A stretch of 35,404 nt of DNA from DASXTB01 sp036505615 (GTDB lineage: Bacteria; Acidobacteriota; UBA6911; JACQSX01). The stretch covers positions 1 through 35,404 of the forward strand of contig DASXTB010000415.1 of assembly GCA_036505615.1 (NCBI GenBank), in the 5' to 3' direction. Made by a program: the position numbers and the translations under genes. Below are positions 9,101 to 15,531 of this stretch, piece by piece. The notes beneath the pieces are model-generated. The model was given only the letters and a program-made list of their open reading frames with translations. It was not told the origin of the DNA and did not search any database. Positions within the stretch are counted from its first letter, which is position 1, and every line of letters starts with the position of its first letter.

Positions 9101-9411
9101 ACCAGCACATCAACATTGTCGCGAACGGCCTTCTTGAAACCCGGCAATTGAACCTCGACTCGGTACTTACCTGGGTCCAAGTTGCCAAAGACGTAGTTTC
9201 CGCTGTCGTTTGTGAGGGCGGTCCGGGTGAAGTGCGTATCCACTTCGGTGATCGTCACTTCTGCGCCCGGTACGACCGCTCCGGAGCTGTCCGTGATGCC
9301 GCCGACGAGGCTGGCCTTCACCGCTTGCGCATATACACCCGTCGAAGCAAACAAACAAAACAGGCCCACTGCAAAAGCTATAGTGAGAAGGAAACGGCCG
9401 CGAAACCTCAT
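6154..9411 (-). CDS. TonB-dependent receptor with N-terminal carboxypeptidase-regulatory domain (Oar-like)
   Basis: This outer-membrane transporter has 1085 residues. It has a Sec signal peptide (about 1-29, ending GVYAQA) and a CarboxypepD_reg/SdrD-B-like domain at about 33-115 (ITDSSGAVVPGAEVTITEVD, GNYVFGNLDPGKYRVEVQLP). A plug domain (about 125-250) follows with MPLLMNRNFQGLLNLVPGTT. The rest is a long beta-barrel ending in KFQFALKFSF, with the terminal aromatic residue usual for outer-membrane proteins. Such receptors are strongly expanded in Acidobacteriota and thought to import oligosaccharides or other large nutrients. A perfect AGGAGG ribosome site (9418-9423, minus strand) fixes the start. 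Substrate is unknown; the nearby sugar enzymes make a carbohydrate plausible (inference). Confidence 0.95.
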   Translation of the reverse strand: MRFRGRFLLTIAFAVGLFCLFASTGVYAQAVKASLVGGITDSSGAVVPGAEVTITEVDTHFTRTALTNDSGNYVFGNLDPGKYRVEVQLPGFKKAVRDNVDVLVNSTVRVDLQLQPGEVSQSIEVVATTPTLQTDRADVGRKIETRQIEDMPLLMNRNFQGLLNLVPGTTPVFRPHSEFFNSQDSLSTEVNGQGRYANNVQFEGIDNNHRTGLLTALIPPIEALQTVDVTTSNYEAELGRAGGAVVNIALKSGTNNFHGSLFEFNRISATGARNFFASVKPVTVFNLFGGTIGGPIVKDRTFFFFDYQGIRDRRGDDTIVTIPTMDFRGGNFSAASTTIYDPSTGNPDGTGRKPFPGNIIPENRISPIAKRILALIPPPNRAGFSSNFEKATVRKKDIDSFDTKIDHKFNDTNTLAFRYSFQKPTVFDPSLYPVFGGPKAGGFAGTGVQRAQNGAVNYTHIFNPRFITELRFGVMRYRNDAKNEDSGRKTSDELGIPGVNLDDFTSGITGININGYSNPIIGFSASQPWVRAETNVDLVSNWTRVVGNHTVKWGADVRRNLDDLLQTQTFSPRGLFTFNPGPAALNGNTNSGFANAFATFLLDLPNSFGRDLPGIFPTFRQTQLFTYFQDKWALTPKLTVDLGLRHELFMPPKPAMRAGFSNYNPANNSLELAGVGTIPEDLGLKTDWQNWAPRAGVAYRFSEKTVIRAGFGITVDPTYPDDKWAFNFPVKQNNSFDPVNSFSAAGSMATGFPPPLLTIIPDGGIIPNAPAQVFLALSRDLRQGYVQSWNLTVQQALPWKLTFEAGYVANHAVGVLDRLNINAGVPGQGAAGQPLNKLFGRRAGTDVWTPLSSNYNSLQVKLDRRFSEGFLLTTAYTYGKAINYSDDNGGLGNHIIIRANRGRAGFDRTQSFVQNFIWELPFGPSHNWLQSGPGRWILGDWQISGVLSAYSGTPLDITISATSLNAPGNGNRPDVNGAPEILGHIGPGRKYFDVTKFAPPAPNTFGNVGRNVLSGPGYVNLNAAIFRKFPVTERVIGEFRAEGFNVPNTPHFNNPSGNFSGTSFGEVRGDQGDARKFQFALKFSF

Positions 9412-9743
9412 GGTGTGCCTCCTAAAGTGCGTTTCAAGCTGGAAAGGTATTCAAAGATCGCTGAGACCCTTGGCTGAAGACGTGATACCGGAAATTAAAT
9501 TCGTGCAAACAAGAAGACAGTTCAGAGCAGAACAAAGCCATCTCACAGAGGAACGCAATTTCTGTGCCCGGCCTGCACGCCACGGGTCGATGCCCCACAA
9601 CACAGGCCAATCTGAACGCAAGTACCTGTGAAACTTGACGTTTCGTCGGCCGCCAAGAGGTACTTAGAGTTATCAGAGTTTCTTGCTCATCCAATTCCTT
9701 GGATGACTAATACAAAGTTTTGGCTCTCAAAATCTAGAGACTC

Positions 9744-9800
9744 TAAGGCCGGCCGGAGGCCGGCGCTACATTCAGCCGGCGCTACAATTTTTTCTAACGT
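9744..9800. repeat. GCCGGC / GCGCTACAATTTTTTC palindromic repeat
   Basis: It contains GGCCGGCCGGAGGCCGGCGC followed by CGCTACAATTTTTTC. The latter is shared, as complement, with the left arm of the nested palindrome at 4394-4515. The surrounding gap 9412-9891 (480 bp) presumably carries divergent promoters for the receptor and the cyclase, but I could not identify convincing -10/-35 boxes. No gene is evident. Confidence 0.75.
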
Positions 9801-9891
9801 TCCAAGGCTAGTGGAGGCGTGATCTTAACACTGACACATCGTTGCTGTATTCTTCCCACTTAGTCTTCGGCAACTGGAAAGGTGCTCCCTC

Positions 9892-10710
9892 ATGAAACTG
9901 ATCCGTGTTGACCTCTCTCCCAGAGATTATGTCCACGTTCCACAGGCTCCAAGAATTGAACGCCGTGATATCTTTGCGCGCGGCGGCGACAATGAATGGC
10001 AGATGTCCGGGGTGGTGGGGATCGACCGGTCAGGGAAATGCCTGGGCATTTCCAACCACACCTGGTCACACATTGACGCGCCATTTCATTTGCTTGCGGA
10101 TGGATCCACGCTGGACCAAGTCGATCCGCGGCAGTATCTGGCGTCGCGTGCGCGCGTGGTTGATCTGACAAGACCCACGGGCCCTTCCCACAAATCACGT
10201 CGCGAGATCATCGACGGCATCGATTATCACAGCCGTATCGATGTCGAAGATTTGCCCGATAGCATGTCAGGCTGCGACGCACTGCTCTTTGTTACAGGCT
10301 TTGGAGCCCTGATCGAACGAGGGTATCCGATGCACGACGGTGCTGATCATCACTATCCAAACGTCACACGCGCGGCTGCCGATCGCATTGCCGCCGTGCC
10401 GTCAATACGCATCGTCGGGATAGACAGTCCCACTTTTGACAAACCCGAAACAAACGCTGCGGCGCATCGGGTGCTGCTGGGCCGGCGTCCCACGCCCGTA
10501 ATTCTTTTGGAAACGCTGACCTGCGAGGGGCTGCGGCGTGCCTTCAATCCGCTGCCGAAAGAGGTGCTACTCACCGTGGAACCGCTGCGTGCTTTTGGGC
10601 CGCGTCCCGATGGGGCGCTAGCCAGTGTGTACGCATATGTTGCCGAGGATGGAGGCGATGAATTTGAGAAATTCATCCAGACAGTTAAAGAGGCCAGGTT
10701 AGTGGTTTAG
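9892..10710 (+). CDS. Metal-dependent cyclase-family hydrolase
   Basis: The 272-residue product belongs to the cyclase family (Pfam PF04199), which includes kynurenine formamidase, isatin hydrolase and polyketide-cyclase-annotated enzymes. The metal-binding signature HTWSHIDAPFH is at residues 56-66, giving H56, H60, D62 and H66. The ligands are followed by GSTLDQVDP, as in bona fide family members. It is longer than KynB (about 207 residues), with a different N-terminus lacking the WPGD motif and an extended middle (IERGYPMHDGADHHYPNVT). It is therefore a different subfamily from the cyclase at 34533-35156. A GGAAAGG ribosome site precedes the ATG. It is followed on the same strand, after a repeat-filled 302-bp gap, by the SDR gene. 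Substrate unknown; a lactone or amide ring is typical. Confidence 0.88.
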   Translation: MKLIRVDLSPRDYVHVPQAPRIERRDIFARGGDNEWQMSGVVGIDRSGKCLGISNHTWSHIDAPFHLLADGSTLDQVDPRQYLASRARVVDLTRPTGPSHKSRREIIDGIDYHSRIDVEDLPDSMSGCDALLFVTGFGALIERGYPMHDGADHHYPNVTRAAADRIAAVPSIRIVGIDSPTFDKPETNAAAHRVLLGRRPTPVILLETLTCEGLRRAFNPLPKEVLLTVEPLRAFGPRPDGALASVYAYVAEDGGDEFEKFIQTVKEARLVV

Positions 10711-10848
10711 GAGAGGGCCCCAACTGCTCAGTGCGCGGCGCCCAGTTCCGCGGAACGTGATCAAAAATCAGAGCCGCGGCAGTCAGGCAACCTGGCGCGG
10801 CGGGGCCGCAACCCAATATGGCAGCGAGGATCGCAAGCCGTAGATCGG

Positions 10849-10941
10849 AGACGCCGAAGGCGTCATATAGTATAGCCGGGAGCGCCGCCCGCCTGAGGTG
10901 GGCTCTGCCCCCGGCTATTCTATTTGACGCCTTCGGCGTCC
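10849..10941. repeat. Palindromic dispersed repeat (GACGCCGAAGGCGTC arms), copy 1
   Basis: The ends are GACGCCGAAGGCGTCA and TGACGCCTTCGGCGTC. Nested inside are ATAGCCGGG and CCCGGCTAT, and a CGCCCGCCTGAGG / GGGCTCTGCC block. About 54 bp (10887-10941) are nearly identical to 28289-28342. A fragment resembling the complement of the 2216/15394 repeat (GGGGCCGCAACCCAATATGG) lies just before at 10801-10821. The rest of 10711-11012 shows no gene. Confidence 0.85.
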
Positions 10942-11012
10942 ATACCAAATCCTTGGAAGCACTGGACACCGAGCACTGGCCACTGCCCACTGGGCTATAA
11001 ACACGAGCTCTG

Positions 11013-11795
11013 ATGCGATATCACGATAAAGTCACAATCATTACCGGCGGAACCAAAGGAATTGGCCTAGGGTGCGTGCAAGTATTCGTCGGAGCCGGAT
11101 CGAAGGTGGTCTTCTGCTCCCGCGGAAAAGATGAGGGTGAAGCGCTGGCCTCCGAATTAAGCGCCCAGGGCCCAGGGGAAGCTCACTTCATTCCATGCGA
11201 TGTATCGAAAGTGGATCAGGTCCGGAATCTGATCGATGCGGCCCGCGACCGCTTCAGCCGCATCGATTGTTTAATCAACAACGCCGGCTGGCACCCGCCT
11301 CATAGGCCGATCGATCAGTTTTCCATTCAAGAATTCCGTGATCTGATCGATCTAAACCTGGTGAGTATTTTTGCCGCGTGTAAGTTTGCGCTCCCCCACC
11401 TGCGCAAGACAAAGGGCAACATCATCAATATGTCAAGCCTGGTGGCGACCATGGGGCAGCTTTACGCGACCACTTACATTGCCACAAAGGGAGCGATTAC
11501 TGCCTTCACCAAAGCACTGGCGATTGACGAAGCGGCTTACGGTGTGCGCGTCAATTCCGTTTCGCCGGGAAATATTTATACGCCGCTGTGGCAGCAGGCC
11601 ATCGATGCGGCGCCTGAACCGGCCAAGTGCCGAGCCGACGGCGATGCGGCGCAACTGGTGGGGCGAATGGGAACTATAGAAGAAGCAGGCAAACTATGCT
11701 TGTTCATTGCCGCCGAGGCGACCTTTACCACCGGAGTGGACCACATCCTTTCGGGCGGCGCCGAGCTCGGGTATGGACGTAAAAGTAGAGTTTGA
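11013..11795 (+). CDS. SDR-family dehydrogenase, HSD17B14-like (candidate L-fucose/aldose dehydrogenase)
   Basis: This is a classical short-chain dehydrogenase of 260 residues: TGGTKGIG cofactor loop (11-18), NNAG (89-92), Ser 142, and catalytic Y155/K159 in TTYIATKGAITAFTKALA. Beyond the generic motifs, remembered stretches of vertebrate HSD17B14 recur: NNAGWHPPHRP, LPHLRKTKGNIINMSSLV, VNSVSPGNIYTPLW and the terminal GGAELGYG. HSD17B14 has recently been reported to act as an L-fucose dehydrogenase, so an NAD-dependent aldose oxidation is a reasonable hypothesis. The next gene, convergent at 11906-12853, is a FAH-family enzyme of the type that ends non-phosphorylative sugar-acid pathways. Steroid or generic alcohol oxidation cannot be excluded. 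Confidence 0.9.
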   Translation: MRYHDKVTIITGGTKGIGLGCVQVFVGAGSKVVFCSRGKDEGEALASELSAQGPGEAHFIPCDVSKVDQVRNLIDAARDRFSRIDCLINNAGWHPPHRPIDQFSIQEFRDLIDLNLVSIFAACKFALPHLRKTKGNIINMSSLVATMGQLYATTYIATKGAITAFTKALAIDEAAYGVRVNSVSPGNIYTPLWQQAIDAAPEPAKCRADGDAAQLVGRMGTIEEAGKLCLFIAAEATFTTGVDHILSGGAELGYGRKSRV

Positions 11796-11839
11796 CTTCG
11801 TAGTCTCCTGTGAAAATATCCGTAGCGGCGGCCTACCCA

Positions 11840-11872
11840 ACGGGGCGTCTCTCCAATAGCGCCGCTTCGCGG
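11840..11872. repeat. Short dispersed repeat ACGGGGCGTCTCTCCAA
   Basis: It contains ACGGGGCGTCTCTCCAATAG then CGCCGCTTCGCGGCG, a small palindrome. A near-identical copy starts at 28250. It lies between the convergent SDR and FAH genes and could act as a bidirectional terminator hairpin. Confidence 0.7.
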
Positions 11873-11905
11873 CGCTGACTTTCGTCATTCGACTTTCGAA
11901 CTTCA

Positions 11906-12853
11906 TTATCCCGCCTTGACCGGATTTCGGAGCACGCCCAATCCTTCGATCTCCACTTCCATCAGGTCTCCATTCTTCAAAAAGACCGGAGGCTTGCGAG
12001 CAAATCCCACTCCCGGTGGAGTGCCCGTGGCGATCATGTCGCCCGGTTCAAGAGTGATGGTTTCCGATAGGAATGAGACCAGCTCAGGAACACCAAACAC
12101 CATCTGGCTTGTTGATGAGTCCTGCATAGCGCGGCCATTGAGGCGCAACTGGATCGACAACTTTTGCGGGTCGCGTATCTCGTCGGTGGTAGCGATGTAC
12201 TCTCCCATGGGTGCAAAAGTGTCGCAGGACTTACCGCGTTGCCACTGGCCGTCGGAGAATTGAAAATCCCGAGCGCTCACATCATTGAAGTTTGTGTAGC
12301 CAAGGACGTAGTCCATCGCGTCTTCGGGCGCCACACGTTTGGCCGTGCGCCCGATGACTACCGCCAATTCAGCCTCGTAGTCGACCTGGCTGCACATGGG
12401 TGGAAGAATCACTGGCTGTTCGGGCCCGATCACGGCCGTGGTGAACTTGGAGAAGACCACCGGGCTCTTGGGGATCGGTTGGTTGCTTTCAGCGGCGTGA
12501 TCCCTGTAGTTGAGGCCGATTGCAATCAGCTTCCCCGGGCGCAGCACGGGCGCCAGCACGCGCACCTCCGAGCGTTTGTGCACTGTCAGCATCCGTTGCT
12601 TTCGCGGCGTTTTTATCGTCCCGCGGTCTTTGACAATGCTGTCGAAGAGCTGGCGCGCCTTAGGCAGCCAATCTCCGTCCAGATCAAACCAAGTCAGCAG
12701 CCTAGGTCTTGCCATGGGCTTGGCGGGAGGTTGTTCCGACTCAATAGCAGCCATGAAATCCAATACGTACTTGCCGTCGCCAATCAAAGCCCCAAATCGC
12801 GGCGCTCGTTCTTTGGGAATACCTTTCTTCAGCGTAAACGTGACCAGTCGCAT
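11906..12853 (-). CDS. Fumarylacetoacetate hydrolase family protein (FAHD2/2,4-diketo-3-deoxy-sugar-acid hydrolase type)
   Basis: The product has 315 residues from the chosen ATG at 12853 (MRLVTFTLKK), preceded by CTGGAG. The longer open frame to 12922 is rejected because its extra 23 codons translate a heptamer array. Motifs: AIGLNYRDHAAES (111-123), metal site DYEAELAVVIG (158-168) with E160/E162, YTNFNDVSARDFQ with D191, RGKSCDTFAPMG and TGTPPGVG near the C-terminus. The family cleaves or hydrolyses beta-diketo acids, and FAHD2-like members end the fuconate/rhamnonate routes (2,4-diketo-3-deoxy-acid to pyruvate plus lactate or glycolate). Its convergent neighbour is the HSD17B14-like SDR, which fits such a pathway. 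Fumarylpyruvate or acylpyruvate hydrolysis are alternatives. Confidence 0.9.
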   Translation of the reverse strand: MRLVTFTLKKGIPKERAPRFGALIGDGKYVLDFMAAIESEQPPAKPMARPRLLTWFDLDGDWLPKARQLFDSIVKDRGTIKTPRKQRMLTVHKRSEVRVLAPVLRPGKLIAIGLNYRDHAAESNQPIPKSPVVFSKFTTAVIGPEQPVILPPMCSQVDYEAELAVVIGRTAKRVAPEDAMDYVLGYTNFNDVSARDFQFSDGQWQRGKSCDTFAPMGEYIATTDEIRDPQKLSIQLRLNGRAMQDSSTSQMVFGVPELVSFLSETITLEPGDMIATGTPPGVGFARKPPVFLKNGDLMEVEIEGLGVLRNPVKAG

Positions 12854-12862
12854 AGTTGCTCC

Positions 12863-12899
12863 AGTTAAGCTGTCAGCAGTTAGCTGCCAGCTCCCAGCC
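12863..12899. repeat. Single heptamer array (GCTGNNA units)
   Basis: The minus strand reads GCTGGGAGCTGGCAGCTAAC and continues with CTGACAGCTT, in 7-bp steps. No inverted partner is seen nearby. It is read as codons if the FAH gene is given its longest start. Confidence 0.65.
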
Positions 12900-12922
12900 A
12901 TGATGGCCAATGTCTGATCCAT

Positions 12923-13002
12923 GCGCGTCGGGGACCGGACCCTCCAACAAATAAATCAAAGACATTCGACATATGGGAGGGTCCGCTTGCTGACGCGCGC
13001 GG
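12923..13002. repeat. Inverted repeat GCGCGTC...GGACCCTCC with AT-rich loop
   Basis: Left arm 12923-12945 ends GGACCGGACCCTCC; right arm 12976-13000 begins GGAGGGTCCGC and ends GACGCGCGC. The loop is AT-rich (AATAAATCAAAGACATTCGA). The right part (12974-13002) is the sequence related to the apbE insert at 5614-5642. Confidence 0.75.
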
Positions 13003-13036
13003 CTCAGTCGGTGTGCCAGCCTTCAGCTCTCGAATC

Positions 13037-14053
13037 TTAGGGCCTCACTACGTTCTCTGCTCGCTTTCGAATATTTGCGTCGATCGCTTCATCCGAAGTC
13101 TCATTGGGAATTCCTTTGAACAACCACCAGTGTTCGGTGTGCTCCACGGCCGCTGCCGGCGCGATGCGAGAGAGGGGGCCGAGTGACTCCAACTCCAGCA
13201 TCCTTTCGTTGGTGAATGTCTCCAGGTTGCAACCAAAGTCAGGGTACTGCTTGCCCGGCTGATGTTGGTAGCCTTTCACAAACAGATATCCGTCGCGAAG
13301 ATATGCGGCCCAGCCCAACTGGTGCGCCAGTCCGATCTTGGTCGGACCTCTGGATTTGTCCTGCTTGAGGACAATATATTTGGTTCCAAAACGGTAACGG
13401 GAATCAGCCAAATCGGTGTAGGGCCAGATAATCATCTGCTGGTTGGGCACGACGCCCTGTGGATGAGGGGTCTTTGGCGGCAGCGGGACGATCAGCGCGC
13501 CTCCGGGAGCCATCGCCGACAGCGCCCACGGCGCCAGCTCAATCTCCCACAAGCCGCCATTGCGAAGCCGATGCACAACGGTGACCTGCGAGCTGTTCGG
13601 ATCGAGCGTGATGTCCATTTCCTTCTGCACACCGGTAATTGACTCCTGCGGCTGAATGACGCGAACGGACGAGTTGCCCAGCCTTTCGTAGCGCACGGCA
13701 GAATTATCCAGGGCATAGGTGCGTTTTAAATCTTCCGGCGCATGCCACAAGCGATGTCCTCCGCGAATCTGCCACTCCGTTTCGCCAGATTTGCCGAGCT
13801 GCTCTTCAAACTCGGCAAAGATGTTGGCCTCACCCACGTACCCGTAGCGGATGATCCTCGGCCCCACGTCCAGCGTGATTACCACTTCAACAGACCCATT
13901 GGAGAGCTGCAGATTGTTTTTCCACCTTTTATAATCTACCGTCCTCACCGTGACTTCAGCGGCGGAGATGTCGATAATGAAGAGAAGGCCCAGTATCAGT
14001 GGAACAACAGCGGCCATAGTTTTCGAGGAACTCACCGGCAGGCTCGACGGCAT
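13037..14053 (-). CDS. DUF4380-domain secreted protein
   Basis: The product has 338 residues from the ATG at 14053, which has a strong GGGAGGG ribosome site. A frame extending to 14113 only adds translated ATTCTTC repeats and is rejected. A hydrophobic signal region (about residues 12-32, VVPLILGLLFIIDISAAEV) suggests export. The body matches my recollection of DUF4380: ITLDVGPRIIRYGYVGEANI, GGHRLWHAPED, ELAPWALSAMAPGG and late HTEHWWLF. The domain is thought to adopt a galactose-mutarotase-like beta-sandwich fold, but no activity is established. It lies on the same strand as the MBL-fold gene upstream, separated by the heptamer element 14066-14211. A carbohydrate-related role is inference. 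Confidence 0.8.
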   Translation of the reverse strand: MPSSLPVSSSKTMAAVVPLILGLLFIIDISAAEVTVRTVDYKRWKNNLQLSNGSVEVVITLDVGPRIIRYGYVGEANIFAEFEEQLGKSGETEWQIRGGHRLWHAPEDLKRTYALDNSAVRYERLGNSSVRVIQPQESITGVQKEMDITLDPNSSQVTVVHRLRNGGLWEIELAPWALSAMAPGGALIVPLPPKTPHPQGVVPNQQMIIWPYTDLADSRYRFGTKYIVLKQDKSRGPTKIGLAHQLGWAAYLRDGYLFVKGYQHQPGKQYPDFGCNLETFTNERMLELESLGPLSRIAPAAAVEHTEHWWLFKGIPNETSDEAIDANIRKRAENVVRP

Positions 14054-14065
14054 ACTACCCTCCCT

Positions 14066-14211
14066 TGAAGAATGAAGAATGAAGAATGAAGAATGAAGAA
14101 CGAAAAGCGTCATTAGTCATTGGTCATTCGTCATTCGTCATTCGTCATTCGTTTCGCCCGATGACCGATGTTAGTGACAAATGACGAATGACGCTTCATT
14201 CTTCATTCTTA
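14066..14211. repeat. Two-layer heptamer bipolar element (GAAGAAT then GTCATTC)
   Basis: The left side carries two successive arrays, GAAGAAT units (14066-14100) and GTCATTC/GTCATTG units (14108-14153). The right side (14171-14211) carries both inverted and in mirrored order: first GACGAATGACG, then TTCATTCTTCATTCTTAA. Two unrelated heptamers thus keep a palindromic nesting with only about 20 bp of centre. It fills the gap between the DUF4380 start and the MBL-fold stop. Confidence 0.88.
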
Positions 14212-14215
14212 ATTA

Positions 14216-15271
14216 TTATTCCACTCGATACTTTCCTGGCAGTGCCCCGGACCCGGGACGCTCATTGAGCACGACAAAGGATTTGCTGTCTGCCGCTACC
14301 ACAACATGTATTCCATACCCTGCGCAGCCTTCTTCAGGTCCAAGATTGGAAATGTTGTACGCCGGAGCGTTGTTCCATTCGGCACTGTCCAGATTGCGAT
14401 GCACCTGGAAGACGTCTCGAACGGTGGCGACTGATTTCAAAAGATCATAGACCTCGGGATTTCCTCCCTTCTTTGCCCCATTGTTGATTACAGCGACGGT
14501 TGGCCGGACGCTATCAAGCAGCACGGGAAGATTGCTTGCCTTCAAACCGTGGTGTGTAACCTGATACAGATCGATTTGCCCTATCACATTGTATGGACAG
14601 ACCAGTTTGGCTTCAATGGCGCGGGTCAAGTCGCCCAAGTCAAGAAAGTCGAAAGCCCCGTAACGGAGATGCAGCCCCACACTGGCAGCGTTGTCGGAGG
14701 GATCTTCCGGCTCTGGTTGTAAGTCCGCACAGGCCCGATTTGGCGGAGCGTTTGGCGGAGGGGCCAGCGTCTGGCGCGCTGATGACAGACAAATCAGACT
14801 AATGGGAATCTTCTTTCCAGACTGAAGCGGGATGGTGTCCCCAGGCCGAAGCTGTTTCTGCGTCCCACCGGTCGCCTTCAGGTAGTCGGCATAAAGCTGG
14901 GCAAATTGAGGGTCTTCCTTCAGCTCGGTCATCGGGCCATGGTCGTAAAAAGTACGGATAGGAATGAGCTGGCTGAGTGCCAGGATGCCCCCATAGTGGT
15001 CTCGATGAAAGTGCGTAGTAACCAGATTGTCAATTTGTTTCAGTCCCGCAGCCTGTGCTGCTTTGAAAATCCTGAGTGCGTCGCGCCTGTCATCCCGCTT
15101 CCAGCCGGTGTCCACCAGCACACTTTCTCCCATGGGCGTGACAATCAGCGTCGCAGCTCCGCCTTCGACGTCGATGAAATAGATATCGAGACCGCGCTTG
15201 GGCGGAGATTTCGCGGGCACATTGGCTGCCACAACGATGAACGCGGTTAAAATCACGAGGGCTTTTTTCAT
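14216..15271 (-). CDS. Secreted MBL-fold metallo-hydrolase (ComEC-C-terminal-like)
   Basis: This 351-residue protein has a Sec signal peptide (about 1-21). The metallo-beta-lactamase fold signature THFHRDHYGG is at 86-95 (H87, H89, D91, H92), preceded by VLVDTGW, which supplies a strand of the fold. Later metal-site candidates are LDLGDL and VTHHGLKASN. The THHG motif and overall layout resemble the hydrolase domain found at the C-terminus of ComEC and in stand-alone secreted homologues. Those are suspected to degrade DNA or other phosphoesters, but substrates are mostly unproven. A Pro-rich insert (APPPNAPPNRACADLQPEPE) separates the halves. It diverges from the penicillin acylase gene; the 260-bp gap holds the 15394 repeat and presumably both promoters. 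Confidence 0.88.
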   Translation of the reverse strand: MKKALVILTAFIVVAANVPAKSPPKRGLDIYFIDVEGGAATLIVTPMGESVLVDTGWKRDDRRDALRIFKAAQAAGLKQIDNLVTTHFHRDHYGGILALSQLIPIRTFYDHGPMTELKEDPQFAQLYADYLKATGGTQKQLRPGDTIPLQSGKKIPISLICLSSARQTLAPPPNAPPNRACADLQPEPEDPSDNAASVGLHLRYGAFDFLDLGDLTRAIEAKLVCPYNVIGQIDLYQVTHHGLKASNLPVLLDSVRPTVAVINNGAKKGGNPEVYDLLKSVATVRDVFQVHRNLDSAEWNNAPAYNISNLGPEEGCAGYGIHVVVAADSKSFVVLNERPGSGALPGKYRVE

Positions 15272-15393
15272 GATTACGTATCCTATTACAAAAGCGGCAA
15301 ATTGTGCGTATCTCTAAAGATAAAAGCAGGCTACTTGGCGGAATCATGCGCTTTCGACGGCGAATCGTTTTGGTTGGATGGCCAACCCGGCGG

Positions 15394-15441
15394 CGTGGTC
15401 GTGATCGGCTTTTATTGGGTTGCGGCTTTGCCGCGCTATGC
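15394..15441. repeat. Dispersed 48-bp repeat, copy 2
   Basis: It matches 2216-2263 in 46 of 48 positions, same orientation, with differences at the C/T after GCGG and the G/A near the end. It lies in the divergent gap between the MBL-fold and acylase genes. Confidence 0.85.
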
Positions 15442-15531
15442 CTTTGAGTTGAGTGGGGTAAGTATTTCCGAAAAACAGGTTCCCTATGCGCCCGTAGCAG
15501 AGTTACGATTTCACTCTTCATCGGATCAAAC

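Noticed and set aside
9434..9694. 86-codon minus-strand open frame upstream of the TonB receptor
   Set aside because: No ribosome site, no recognisable composition or family, and it lies in the likely promoter region.
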